Shown: positions 1 through 9,117 of the stretch, piece by piece
How positions within the stretch are numbered: the first letter of the stretch is position 1
Layout of the letters: the number at the start of each line of letters is the position of its first letter
NCBI GenBank assembly: GCA_003194525.1
Contig: NBIV01000061.1
Coordinates: 62,001-126,000, forward strand
Length of the DNA: 64,000 nucleotides
From: Gracilariopsis chorda
Taxonomy: Eukaryota > Rhodophyta > Florideophyceae > Gracilariales > Gracilariaceae
Direction of reading: 5' to 3'
Program-made: the position numbers and the translations under genes
The notes under the pieces: generated by a model
Database searches by the model: none
What the model saw: the letters and a program-made list of their open reading frames with translations, nothing else
Told to the model about the DNA's origin: nothing

Positions 1-2
1 AA

Positions 3-2660
3 GAGGCTCAGGAAGAATGTACAGGAAAGGCCAAGAATAACACCCAGGAGTCTGGTAAGCTTCAAGAAAGCAAACCACCTGAACTGAAGGATGACGCATT
101 GCTTAAAAGGGACAACATGCAGAATGCAGCTAAAGATGAAGAAATGAAAGATATCAGTGTGAATGGAGATGACGTGAAAGAGTCTGCAGAAAAATCTGAG
201 GGGCGCCCTAGATCTCGAAGCAAGGAAACAGAAAAGGATCAAGAGCGATTGAGGAGGCATGAAGAGACTTCAAAACTGAAAGAACAGGCGAATCCTCCTC
301 AGCCTCAGTTAAGGAGATCATCTCGGCTTGGACCTGCCGAGAGTTCACGCCAAGACAACCCTACGCCTACAGGGAAAGATGACACTAAAGCTGCGAAACC
401 ACTGCAACGTCAGCCTGAATCTTTACAAGCAAGTAACATGGACGTAGATATGCCACCTCGTCACGAGGGAGTCATAAACACAGCCACAACAGCAAATGTC
501 GTCTTAGAACCAGAAAAGGAAAAGAATGGCGGAACCAAAAGCCATAAGGAAGGTTTGATCTCATCAACTCCGGAGGACAGCTCGCCAAAACTAGAGGAGA
601 AGCCAAGAAAGTTCACTCGCATGGCAACAAAGCGGAGAGGTCGAACCAGAACTGGAACCAGGCATCCACAAGAAAAAGAATCTTCTGAACAACGGCCATC
701 TATCGCTTCCGTTACTGCAGAGCTAGCAACCCCTCGAGCCGAGCATTTACCCGAGAAACATGTAATTCGTGAAGAGGATAAGTCGCAGAAGTCGATCACT
801 GACCCCGCCGTGACAGAACGAAATGCTGATTTGATGACTGACTCCAAATTGAAGGATAAGGAGTCAAAAACAAACACCACTGGGGAGATTCTCCTAATTC
901 CAAAGAAGGATATCCAAGCTTCTGAGGGAGGTAATATACGAAAGAGTGCTACGGAAGCGGTTACTGCAGCGACAGCGAAGAAGGAACAACAAGAGAAGAC
1001 AGATTTACTCCCATCTGCCCAAGCTGAGCCTTCTGAACACGTAGAGAGTTTGTCAGCAAGAAAGCAGGAGAAGGAAGACGTAGACATGTTAGAACCTCAC
1101 CAGACCGAAGGCACGGGCCCCGAACCTCGTCGTACTCACGATAGGAAAGAACCTCCAGTATCGCCCGAAGACGAACTGGATGCGGATGCCTTGGATGTTG
1201 ACTCGAATTCACAGAAGCCTCAGAGAGGAGAGAACGCAGCCCGGTCAAGAGTTGGATTCAGCAAAGAGTATCCTAGTCGTCCAGGAAAGGAACCAAGTCA
1301 TGGCAAGAATGCAAAATTGGAAGAAACGGAAAACACAAGCAGCTCTACGAAGGATGCTGCGAAAGGCATAGACGGCGCAGTTGATGACAAAACCCTTAAG
1401 ACTGTCGCGAAGGAACGAACAGACGGGGATACTGTACATAGAGAGGAAAAGCCGGCTTCCAGGACAAGAGAAAAGCAAAGGCCGGAAGTTGGTCAGACAA
1501 TATCCAAAAATGAACAAGGTGAACCGCAAGGACTAGTCAGAGAACAAAAGAGGCTTCTAACTGCGGAGGAACTGGAGAAAGAGACTATGGCAGCCGTATT
1601 TGGGGATTCAGATGACGAGGAAGACATGGGTGGCAATGCAATTGATCTGAATCCTTCCGAAAGTGGAGAACATCAAGGGGCTAAAGATGAAGACAAGCAG
1701 AAGGTTTCAACGCGTACAGACGCAAGACATGAAAGTCGACGAGGGAGTGTGAAGGAAGGTGAGGACAAAATATCGAAAGACGTGGGTTCTCGAACTGGAA
1801 GAGGGAGAGGAAGGGGCCGAGGTCGTCGTCGAGCACAAAAGGAAACCAAAGGACCACAGAAGGCGATCGAGAAGACAGAGAGGCGTATGAGTTCGCGCAG
1901 ATACAGTGGAACCAGGGATGATCTAGTGGTTTCACAGACTCGGCAGACTCGACTTCGACGAGAGTCGACAAACCTAAACGATGGGAGGCTCATACTTCAC
2001 ACTGATGATGAACATATGCGAGCATGCGCTGCCGTTTGGCAGATTGTTCATGATGAGAAGATATCAATTCCTTTCCGACAGCCCGTGCAGAAGAAGGATG
2101 CACCGGACTATTTTGACATAGTCAAGAAACCCATGGATTTGGCAACAGTAAGGAAGAATATGGAGAGTGGTGTCATTATGTCTCCCATTGCGTTCTACGA
2201 AAGCATGATGCAAATCGTCAAGAATGCATTCCTTTACAACGCGAAGCACTCAGACCTGTGGGGTTTGGCAATGGAGCTTCAACTTATAATACGCGACAAG
2301 ACGCGTCCCATCGTAGCGCAGTGGTGCGATTCTACTGGAGAAAGTTACGAATTCACAGAAGATGAGGACAGTGGAGAGGAGGACAAATCGGAGCTTGAAG
2401 AAGAAGTAGAAGTGGCTGGAGCGCCAAGATCAAAGGCGAAGCGGCTTGGAAGGTCTCCGAAACATAAAAAGTCTGAAGACGTAGAAGCCGCCCCGCCCTC
2501 AAAGCGAGGACGCGGAAGAGGAAGAGGACGTGTGCGAGGACGTCGAGGTGCTGGCATGACTCGCGCTGCGGTCGGCAGAAAGCGTGCATCAGAAGTAGAC
2601 GTTGGTCCTATCAAGACAAAGAAGAGAAGGGTTGGCCGGCCTCGAAAGGATGGGAACTGA
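3..2660 (+). CDS. BRD8-type bromodomain protein with AT-hooks (5' end outside window)
   Basis: The reading frame is open from the first bases of the window, so the gene enters from the left; the first in-window ATG is at 117 but nothing marks it as the start. About 600 residues of charged, low-complexity, presumably disordered sequence rich in Lys, Glu, Ser and Arg come first. A bromodomain follows (about nt 2010-2330) with the acetyl-lysine pocket pieces APDYFDIVKKPMDL and LYNAKHSD. The tail is acidic and then basic, with RGRGRGR runs and a C-terminal AT-hook GRPRK. The pattern F-QPV, AP-Y--IV, PMDL-T--KN-E-G-I resembles the BRD8 subunit of NuA4/TIP60 acetyltransferase complexes more than BET proteins, so a chromatin-reader role in the nucleus is inferred. 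The bromodomain is certain; the BRD8 orthology is a judgement from motif spacing. Confidence 0.85.
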   Translation, partial: EAQEECTGKAKNNTQESGKLQESKPPELKDDALLKRDNMQNAAKDEEMKDISVNGDDVKESAEKSEGRPRSRSKETEKDQERLRRHEETSKLKEQANPPQPQLRRSSRLGPAESSRQDNPTPTGKDDTKAAKPLQRQPESLQASNMDVDMPPRHEGVINTATTANVVLEPEKEKNGGTKSHKEGLISSTPEDSSPKLEEKPRKFTRMATKRRGRTRTGTRHPQEKESSEQRPSIASVTAELATPRAEHLPEKHVIREEDKSQKSITDPAVTERNADLMTDSKLKDKESKTNTTGEILLIPKKDIQASEGGNIRKSATEAVTAATAKKEQQEKTDLLPSAQAEPSEHVESLSARKQEKEDVDMLEPHQTEGTGPEPRRTHDRKEPPVSPEDELDADALDVDSNSQKPQRGENAARSRVGFSKEYPSRPGKEPSHGKNAKLEETENTSSSTKDAAKGIDGAVDDKTLKTVAKERTDGDTVHREEKPASRTREKQRPEVGQTISKNEQGEPQGLVREQKRLLTAEELEKETMAAVFGDSDDEEDMGGNAIDLNPSESGEHQGAKDEDKQKVSTRTDARHESRRGSVKEGEDKISKDVGSRTGRGRGRGRGRRRAQKETKGPQKAIEKTERRMSSRRYSGTRDDLVVSQTRQTRLRRESTNLNDGRLILHTDDEHMRACAAVWQIVHDEKISIPFRQPVQKKDAPDYFDIVKKPMDLATVRKNMESGVIMSPIAFYESMMQIVKNAFLYNAKHSDLWGLAMELQLIIRDKTRPIVAQWCDSTGESYEFTEDEDSGEEDKSELEEEVEVAGAPRSKAKRLGRSPKHKKSEDVEAAPPSKRGRGRGRGRVRGRRGAGMTRAAVGRKRASEVDVGPIKTKKRRVGRPRKDGN

Positions 2661-3383
2661 TTCGAAAAAAGAATTGCGTCAGGGCGGTTGTTTGCGTGGC
2701 TATCAAGAGCGTTACGTTCAAGAGATTGCAGCGAGTGAGAAGTTCTCACTGAGAACGTTTACGAGAAGATGACAGCTGTGCGTACGACTGTTTGCCCCTT
2801 GGAAACAAAATGGCATTGCATGATAAGAAGGACTTCTACATATCCTGCGTATGACTGGTAGCAATCTAACCCTTTACGTGTATAACTTGTAGTTGATGCC
2901 GTTCACGGATAGTTATGAAGTATGATTGTGAATTGCGAAGGCGATACGGTCACACGTAGACTACCCCTCGGGGTCATTACAAAGAGTGCGCTGGTATGTA
3001 TGGTGTGGGCGCTTTTTCAGGGTTGCTGTGCAGTTGAGGTGTGGCTGGGCGATTGAGTTCGGTAATCAGATACACAGAATCCCAGACTGCTGTTGCTGGG
3101 CGACTGGGCCGTTTAATGCGATTTGTAAACGTTTGCTGTCCACTGATCTGGTTTGTCCAAAACTCAACCCACGGGTCCGTGGAAAACCCTACCTGTACTA
3201 TCAATTCTACGTATCGCCATAACTCGATTGCGAGATAAGCGTGACTTAGCTTCAGCGTAGGCAGAAGGCCATCCTAAACAGCCTTTCAATCTCTTACGTT
3301 CGCCTCTCTATATACAGGTCCCTCGCTTCGGCCTCCTACCAGTCTAGTGACACCGCTGAATCACCCATCTCCATACCCCCATT
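2661..3383. other. Intergenic region between bromodomain gene and Mpv17-like gene
   Basis: No credible coding frame on either strand; short open frames here have no recognisable content. The last 80 bases contain a TATA-like site and probably the promoter and leader of the Mpv17-like gene. Confidence 0.5.
3308..3313 (+). promoter_or_regulatory. Possible TATA box of the Mpv17-like gene
   Basis: TATATA lies 76 bp upstream of the ATG at 3384 in a pyrimidine-rich stretch. The position is reasonable for a core promoter with a short leader, but TATA-like words are common by chance. Confidence 0.3.
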
Positions 3384-4290
3384 ATGGTTATTAGCGCTGC
3401 CTTCATCACACCGGTTCTGCCGGTTCGGGCTACAAAATGCCATACTGCTCAGGTTTCTCCCACCATGTTGCTCTTCCGCAACCCGCGCAACCCGTTTAAT
3501 TTCGGAAGCAGTGGAGGCTCCAGCCGCTTCTTTGGTGGCAAGAGTCCATTCAATGGCGGGTCATTCGGCTCCGGGTTTGGCTCCGGTGGTGGTGGCGGCT
3601 CGAACAGGCACCGTGGCTCCAGCGGTGGTGGTGCTGCCGATAACTCCGGCAATGTCTTCACTGCTATTTGGAATGGATACAATGCCTCGCTGGAGAAGAA
3701 CCCCATTATCACCAAGGCGTTGACTTCCTTGGTTGGATTCTTTTTGGGTGACCTCATCGCGCAGAAGTTCCTTGGTGAGAAAGGAGCTGACATTGACAAG
3801 GCTCGCCTGGCGAGGATGGCCAGTTTCGGCTTCCTCATTCATGGTCCTACCGGGCATTACTTCTATTCCGCGCTTGACAGAGTCATAGTTGGTACTGCTC
3901 CGCTAAAAGTTGCCTCCAAAGTTGTTATCGACCAGGTATTCTGGGCCCCCATCTTCACTGCTCTCTTCTTCGGATACTTGGGCGTAGCTGAGCGCAAGTC
4001 ATTCGAACAGATTAAGGAAAAGGTGAAGAACGATACTTGGAAGGGCGTACAGGCCAGTTGGAAGGTAAGCATTGAAACAACTCACCATGGAGTACAACGA
4101 TAACCTTGCAGACAATTGCCTTGGTCTTATTTACTAACATCTTTCACTATAATTTGCGTTTTTCTCTCAGTTCTGGCCTCTTGCTCACACTATCAACTTC
4201 GCTTTCATTCCCACTGCCCAGAGGTTGTTGTACATCAACACTTTGCAAGTTGGGTACAACGTGATCCTCAGCTTATTGGGCAACAAATAG
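3384..4290 (+). CDS. Mpv17/PMP22 family membrane protein, two exons
   Basis: Exons 3384-4064 and 4171-4290 (intron 4065-4170, GTAAGC...CTCTCAG) encode 266 residues. The Mpv17/PMP22 domain occupies about residues 95-266: an N-terminal YNASLEKNPIITKALTSLVG-like helix, GDLIAQKFLG, HGPTGHYFY, a Q-FWAPIF segment and, across the splice site, the C-terminal signature with W-KFWPLAHTINF, P-AQR and LS. Joining the exons is essential, since exon 1 alone loses this signature. The family forms small four-helix channels or pores in inner mitochondrial, peroxisomal or plastid membranes. The first ~90 residues are a Gly/Ser-rich extension that could include a targeting peptide; a second ATG at 3465 is an alternative start. 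It is convergent with the TTD14-like gene. Confidence 0.93.
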
Positions 4291-4612
4291 GCTAAAATAC
4301 CCTTCGAGGTGGTGTAGCCAACAAAGGATCCCATGAATGTCAGGAGTACAGCCGCATAGGTAGCTGCCACTTTTGTCATTCGTGTTCGTTTCGTGCTCGT
4401 AAATATGTGAAATAGTTTTCTCTTGACCCTTATCCGAAGCGCTTTTTCCGTGACGGCGCTTTCCGAAGAAACCTGTTCGCACTTTCATATGGCTTCAAGA
4501 ATATGGTAACTAATGTCCACAAAAGGGGTGTCATACAAAGGGGTTAATGCGTGACAATTAAATATGTTCCGACATGAGATTTACGAGTGCATTGCAAAGT
4601 GACGTGACATCA

Positions 4613-5884
4613 TCAGAAACTTCTGGCGAAGTCCATGTCGCTAATGCGATCTTCACGTTGCAGGGCGTCCGTGCGAACTCTGACTTTGGCGACACGTTCG
4701 CTCAGTTCGTACATGGTGTACTCCTTGTCGCCAGTGACTTCTTTCTCCACGCAGAGCCAGTCAGGCAGGTCAACATCCTCCTCCCCTTCATGACAATGAC
4801 ATCGCAAAATCCCGAATCCCGGATCAACGTTGGTGACATAATCCAAAACAAAGTAATTGGCGTTAAACAGGAAACATCTTCGTCGAATACGCACAGTTCT
4901 CCTGTCCGGGTCGCAATGGGCGAGGAGACTGATATATTCTCTGTTGGTTATTTGTCTCTTCGTTTCCGACGCACCACGACGAAGCTTATGTACAAAGGTA
5001 TTTGCAGAGCCGCAGCCTCTCTTCCGAACACTTTCCTGCACATCGTGACCCAATCCCCTGGAAAGAAAGGTCTGTTCAACCCAAAACTCTTCAGCTCTGA
5101 AGGACACGTCTTGTTCAAAATCACGCAACAAGAACTTACGAACTATGCGTTTGGTGAGATGCATTCCGGCAAGCTCAGAGATTCGGGCGTCGACGCGATT
5201 GATCTTTTCGCGGAAATTGGTGCGATTGTCAACGATACGAAGGTGGGGATGGCCGACCCATGCAGTTTGCGTGCGTCTATCGAGACGAATGGATTGTTCG
5301 GGAGTTTCTGTTCGCGTCTTGTTATTTTCCAGGGTGTAAAACTCTCTGGCACCGTCTGCTGCAGTGACGAGGTGAACGACGAGGTCATAGCGCGCATCTC
5401 GAATAGAAACCATGTCCCATTGATTGTGCGCCATCATGTGATTCCACATGGAAGAAGTCATGTAGGCGCGGCCGTCACATGTGCCACGGTCGCAAAGAAC
5501 GAAGGCGGGGGTGTTGGAGGCGAGAGCGATGTTGTAGAAGGAGTCCTCCAGAGCAATTTGGGTGCGCAGCAACTGGGTTTGGAAGTTTAGGGTCTGGGCC
5601 GGGGTGAGACCGGCAAAAGTGGCGCCACCAGTGAACATGAGAGTTGCGGCCTCGGGAACGACGTAAACGCCAAAACCACGGGAGCGTAAACGCTCTGATA
5701 CTTCGGCAAGTGCAGTGGTCTTCCCTGTTACTGAGTCAGCTTGTGAGCGACAGTGGGAGAAGTGTTAGGTGTATGGCGTACCTGCGCAGGGACCGCCTGT
5801 TATGGCAACGCGGTATACTGGGGCGTGTGAATCGGTGATGGAAGCAACGGAAGCTGCGTGATCGGGAATGAGTGGCTGCGTCAT
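4613..5884 (-). CDS. TTD14-like protein: P-loop ATPase/kinase domain plus CYTH-like domain, two exons
   Basis: Exon 1 (5884-5782) and exon 2 (5724-4613) are separated by a 57-base intron (donor GTACGC, acceptor TAACAG) and give 404 residues. The splice reconstitutes a Walker A loop GGPCAGKTT at residues 30-38, which the exon 2 frame alone lacks. Next come ERLRSRGFGVYVVPEAATL and a CDRGTCDGRAYM segment typical of AAA_28/NadR-kinase-like domains; the second half contains charged strands (VRKFLLRDF, VRIRRRCFLF) that fit a CYTH/triphosphate-tunnel fold. This order matches the TTD14 family (TRPL translocation defect 14 of Drosophila, a GTP- and phosphoinositide-binding trafficking protein). Role here is inferred only from family. 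The gene diverges from the Maf gene across ~770 bp. A 338-residue frame on the opposite strand is an antisense shadow. Confidence 0.88.
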
Positions 5885-6657
5885 GGGTGGAGTGGTGGAG
5901 GTGAGGCCTGTTGGAGGCGACAAGAGCTGAGCGATGTATTGAGCAACGCGTTGAAGTTGTGATTGTCCGGCGGGGCCAGCAGCTCAGAGTGCGAACGAAG
6001 GCTATCGCAATGGGCGTTGGCGAACGAAAGGCGGGCGACCACACGGTTGTGGGTCACGCACCAAGCCATTCATTTGGAGGCGGATCTCTCGGCGCCCAGC
6101 CGCGTGTGATGCGGTGCCGTCGCAGTGCTCATGCATCAAATTGTCGAAGCGCAACACAATTGTGAGACGCACATAGACATGCGCCATGCCACGTATTCCA
6201 CCCTGCCACGTGTTACAGCGGCGGCGAGCTGGCGTTGTCAGTGACGCGTTTGCCCTTCCGGAACGAAATCGCAGCCGTTGTGTCGCGTGGTTCAGGCGAA
6301 ACGCAAACGGGTGGCAAAGTGGCACCCGTTCGTCCCCATCTGTCCCGCGATGCTGCGGTCTAATGCAGGCAGCGCTGCATTCGTTGATCACTAATATCTC
6401 GAGTGAGACGGCAGTTACCAACGTTAACCGTGTCAGTAGATTCCAAGCCCGTTCATTCCGTCTTTTCGGCTCACATGTTGCCAACCGACAGGATGCAGCA
6501 CCAAATCAAATGATTTTTGACGCTTGCGTTCCAGTTCTTCTTCCTTCACAACAATTCGCGTCCGTTCCGAACAAACGCCGCGCACGCTTTTAAGGCGTCT
6601 TCTTTCCCTCTCTTGCGCTGCAACCCCTCCTCCCCTCCGCTCCCAGCTCGCTTCGTC
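5885..6657. promoter_or_regulatory. Divergent intergenic region between TTD14-like and Maf genes
   Basis: The two genes start in opposite directions from this interval, so it must hold both promoters. Short open frames exist on both strands but have Arg/His-rich, non-protein-like composition. A pyrimidine-rich leader (about 6590-6657) precedes the Maf ATG. No clear TATA box was found. Confidence 0.4.
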
Positions 6658-7278
6658 ATGGCGTCGCCTTCTCAGCCCCCGCTCTTCGTGCTCGGTACTT
6701 CCTCCAAAACCCGACACAAGCTCTTCAAGGACAACTTCGACGCACCATTCACTACCCTGCGTCCGTGCATTGACGAGCAGGGCGTCAATGTCGGCTCCTC
6801 TCCCCGCAGCTCATCCGACCCCAAACAACTCGCTCTTGAAATAGCAGGTAGAAAGGCTGACGCTTTAGTGCCAATGCTACAAGAAAACTCTATCCTAATT
6901 ACCTCCGACCAAGTGATGCTCCATGCTGGAAAGATCCGCGAGAAGCCGAAAGACATCGAACAGTGCCGTCACTATCTACGAAGCTATTCAAAACATCACG
7001 CCATGACCGTCACCGCCGTCGTCGTCCATCGCAAAAGTGACGACATCAGAATAAGCGGCGTTGACACCTGCACCCAGTATTTCCGCTCTATTCCGGACGA
7101 CATCGTCGAACAGCTGCTTGAGAAAGGAGAAGTACTCCATTGCGCTGGCGGAATTACTGTTGAAGATGAACTTTTGAAGCCGTACCTCGCTTTGCGACAA
7201 GGAGACCTCGACAGTTTCATGGGCCTTCCCGTTCGACTTCTACGTCGCCTCATCATGGAACTTGGCGTCAACATCTAA
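6658..7278 (+). CDS. Maf/YhdE-family nucleotide pyrophosphatase
   Basis: 206 residues from the ATG at 6658, the usual length for the family. Maf landmarks are in order: N-terminal FVLGTSSKTRHKLF (family pattern L-S-S-RR--L), central SDQVMLHAGKIREKPKD (catalytic Asp and the Lys-Pro pair), VTAVVVH, VDTC-QYFR, then CAGGITVED and GLPVRLLRRLI at the C-terminus. The family hydrolyses non-canonical or pyrimidine nucleoside triphosphates to monophosphates and acts in nucleotide-pool sanitation. The open frame continues upstream to 6517 but without an ATG, so 6658 is preferred. The N-terminus is somewhat divergent (S-S-K-T-R in place of S-x-R-R). The stop lies only 20 bp from the stop of the convergent zinc-finger gene. 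Confidence 0.92.
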   Translation: MASPSQPPLFVLGTSSKTRHKLFKDNFDAPFTTLRPCIDEQGVNVGSSPRSSSDPKQLALEIAGRKADALVPMLQENSILITSDQVMLHAGKIREKPKDIEQCRHYLRSYSKHHAMTVTAVVVHRKSDDIRISGVDTCTQYFRSIPDDIVEQLLEKGEVLHCAGGITVEDELLKPYLALRQGDLDSFMGLPVRLLRRLIMELGVNI

Positions 7279-7298
7279 TTCCTTTCCCATGTAGCTCA

Positions 7299-8204
7299 CT
7301 ATGCGTTGTTCGTGCTTTCAATCACCCGTTGTTCCGGTCTCAAGTTCGTTCCATCTCCGCTGCGCCGACGGGACAAAAGACGTGAACCCGCGTAAGCAGC
7401 CAGTGCGAAAGCCGCAGCCCCGGCCATTTTGCGGATATCTGTCGTATACACATCTTGCCTAAATCTTGCCACATCACGAGGCACCGTCGGTATCATTGTA
7501 CCTTTGCTCTGAGTTGAAGTACCCATAACTCCTTGTGAACAGCCGCTTTGTAAATGAACATTCTCATCCAATCTTCGCACCGGATGGTGGCATCTTTTGC
7601 ACACGATTGAAGTAAACGCACATGCTAATTCATGTGTCATATGCGCTTCTCTTGCCAACTCCCGCCCACAATATTGACAATCGCTGTAGCTGTCCGAGCC
7701 ATGCTCTTCGGCTTCACGCGTTCCACGGTGTACGGGTAGTACTTGCGCGGGTTGTACGTGTGCAGGTAGTAGTGGAAGATTCAAGTCATACCCAACTGCA
7801 GACATCGCGGGTGTCACTGGAAATGGTGGCGGTGAATTCACAGGTGAAAACGACCTTTTCGGTGACTGAGGGGGGGTCTGGTACATGTGTTGTTCGCTCT
7901 CCGCTTTAGGTTGACTCTGCGAATACCCATATGGTGTGTAGCCTGTAGCATGCGGTTCAAAATACGGCTGAATGTATCCAACTTGTTCCTGCGTTGCTTC
8001 CGCCTGCTCTTTTCGAGCTTGCGCGTACTGCTCGTAGACGGAGTGAGCATACGACGTATCCGACTTCGGGCCCCGTGCACCTCGTCGAGATTTCGAGGCC
8101 TTTCGCCGACAAACGACGTCATGCATGACACGGTTCTGCTCTAGTACCCTCGATTTACACGCTCGACATACAAATATCCTGTCTCTTCTTGTGTTTCGCG
8201 GCAT
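7299..8204 (-). CDS. Triple C2HC zinc-finger protein with C-terminal membrane anchor
   Basis: 301 residues from the ATG at 8204; the frame upstream has no other ATG. Three zinc modules share one spacing, C-x2-C-x11-H-x3/4-C, at residues 13-32, 176-195 and 202-222, resembling the short fingers of XAF1/TRAFD1 and TRAF-type proteins. Between fingers 1 and 2 lies a Tyr/Gln/Pro-rich linker. Residues ~260-276 (MAGAAAFALAAYAGS) form a short Ala-rich hydrophobic stretch followed by RLLSRRRS, which looks like a tail anchor with a positive flank, as seen on mitochondrial or peroxisomal outer-membrane proteins. The fingers are seen directly; membrane anchoring is inferred. No assigned function. Confidence 0.75.
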   Translation of the reverse strand: MPRNTRRDRIFVCRACKSRVLEQNRVMHDVVCRRKASKSRRGARGPKSDTSYAHSVYEQYAQARKEQAEATQEQVGYIQPYFEPHATGYTPYGYSQSQPKAESEQHMYQTPPQSPKRSFSPVNSPPPFPVTPAMSAVGYDLNLPLLPAHVQPAQVLPVHRGTREAEEHGSDSYSDCQYCGRELAREAHMTHELACAFTSIVCKRCHHPVRRLDENVHLQSGCSQGVMGTSTQSKGTMIPTVPRDVARFRQDVYTTDIRKMAGAAAFALAAYAGSRLLSRRRSGDGTNLRPEQRVIESTNNA

Positions 8205-9117
8205 TGTATTTGCGCTTACGATGATGTTGAGGCTAATGGTTTCCAGAATGGTAACAAGGCTCAAGGAAAAAATGCAAAACGGTAAGCTCTTGACATAAGA
8301 GTTTGTGGTGAAGCTGTAGTGGAGTAGAGAGCGAACACGACTGGTTTCAAGCAGTTCTCATCCCCTCTATAAGATGTAGGGACGCGAGAGCTCGGAAACT
8401 CGTCACAAGACCCAGTGGACTTCCATGATGGTGTAGCTACAGGCGGAACCTTGCACGAGCAATCGTTGGCGCATGGCTTCCGCCAGTGAACAGTGACAGT
8501 GCCCTCAAAGAGTGCGCCTTATTCAATCACACTCAAATCTATGCAAATGCCATGCACGCGGCCGACGTGGAAACACGCATGAACGTGGAGATATGTGTTG
8601 CCCTGCAATTGCTTGTAAGTGAGAAACAAAAAAGTACAAAAAGTACAGCCCGTGCAGTTTAGCTTTCTCCTTGCTTGATCCAATCGCATTCATTGTAGCC
8701 GCCCACGGGGCGTGTGGGCTTTCTATCAAGACCTGTATGGACGTGTCCCATGGGCACGATCATTAGTTGTGCTGCTCTCTGTCTCCTGTCTTCCACAAGT
8801 GAGCAAGTGCTCGTCATCATGCGTGATGGGGAATCCTTGTTTGGGAGAACGCTGTAGACTGAGCTAATAGTTTTGTCTTCAGAACGACGACACTGGCTCT
8901 TTGGCATATGGTAGTTGTTCGTCTGTCGAATAGATGGCCGTACAATGCTAAGCCTACATGAAATGCCTGCTGACATTTCCAGTGCAGTTCGAATTTAATC
9001 GTCGAGTTGCTGGGCCCAGCCTGCTTCTCGTGTCATAGTGATGCAGATTCAACTAATCTTGCTCAACATCCCGCTTTCACCGCCAGTCCTCGTGCACAAT
9101 ACACGAGCTAACAAAAG
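8205..9117. other. Divergent intergenic region, nothing recognised
   Basis: Lies between two genes transcribed outward, so it should contain both promoters. I see no RNA gene, repeat or protein-like frame in it. Confidence 0.4.

Noticed and set aside
461-1087. 208-codon minus-strand open frame
   Set aside because: Antisense shadow of the low-complexity region of the bromodomain gene; Ser/Phe-rich composition is the complement of Lys/Glu-rich coding.
4574-5590. 338-codon plus-strand open frame
   Set aside because: Antisense to the TTD14-like gene, whose minus-strand product has a P-loop and family motifs; the plus frame has no recognisable content.
6002-6484. 160-codon minus-strand open frame upstream of the TTD14-like gene
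   Set aside because: Arg/His-rich composition with no domain, and the TTD14-like exon 1 starts at 5884 with an in-frame stop upstream.
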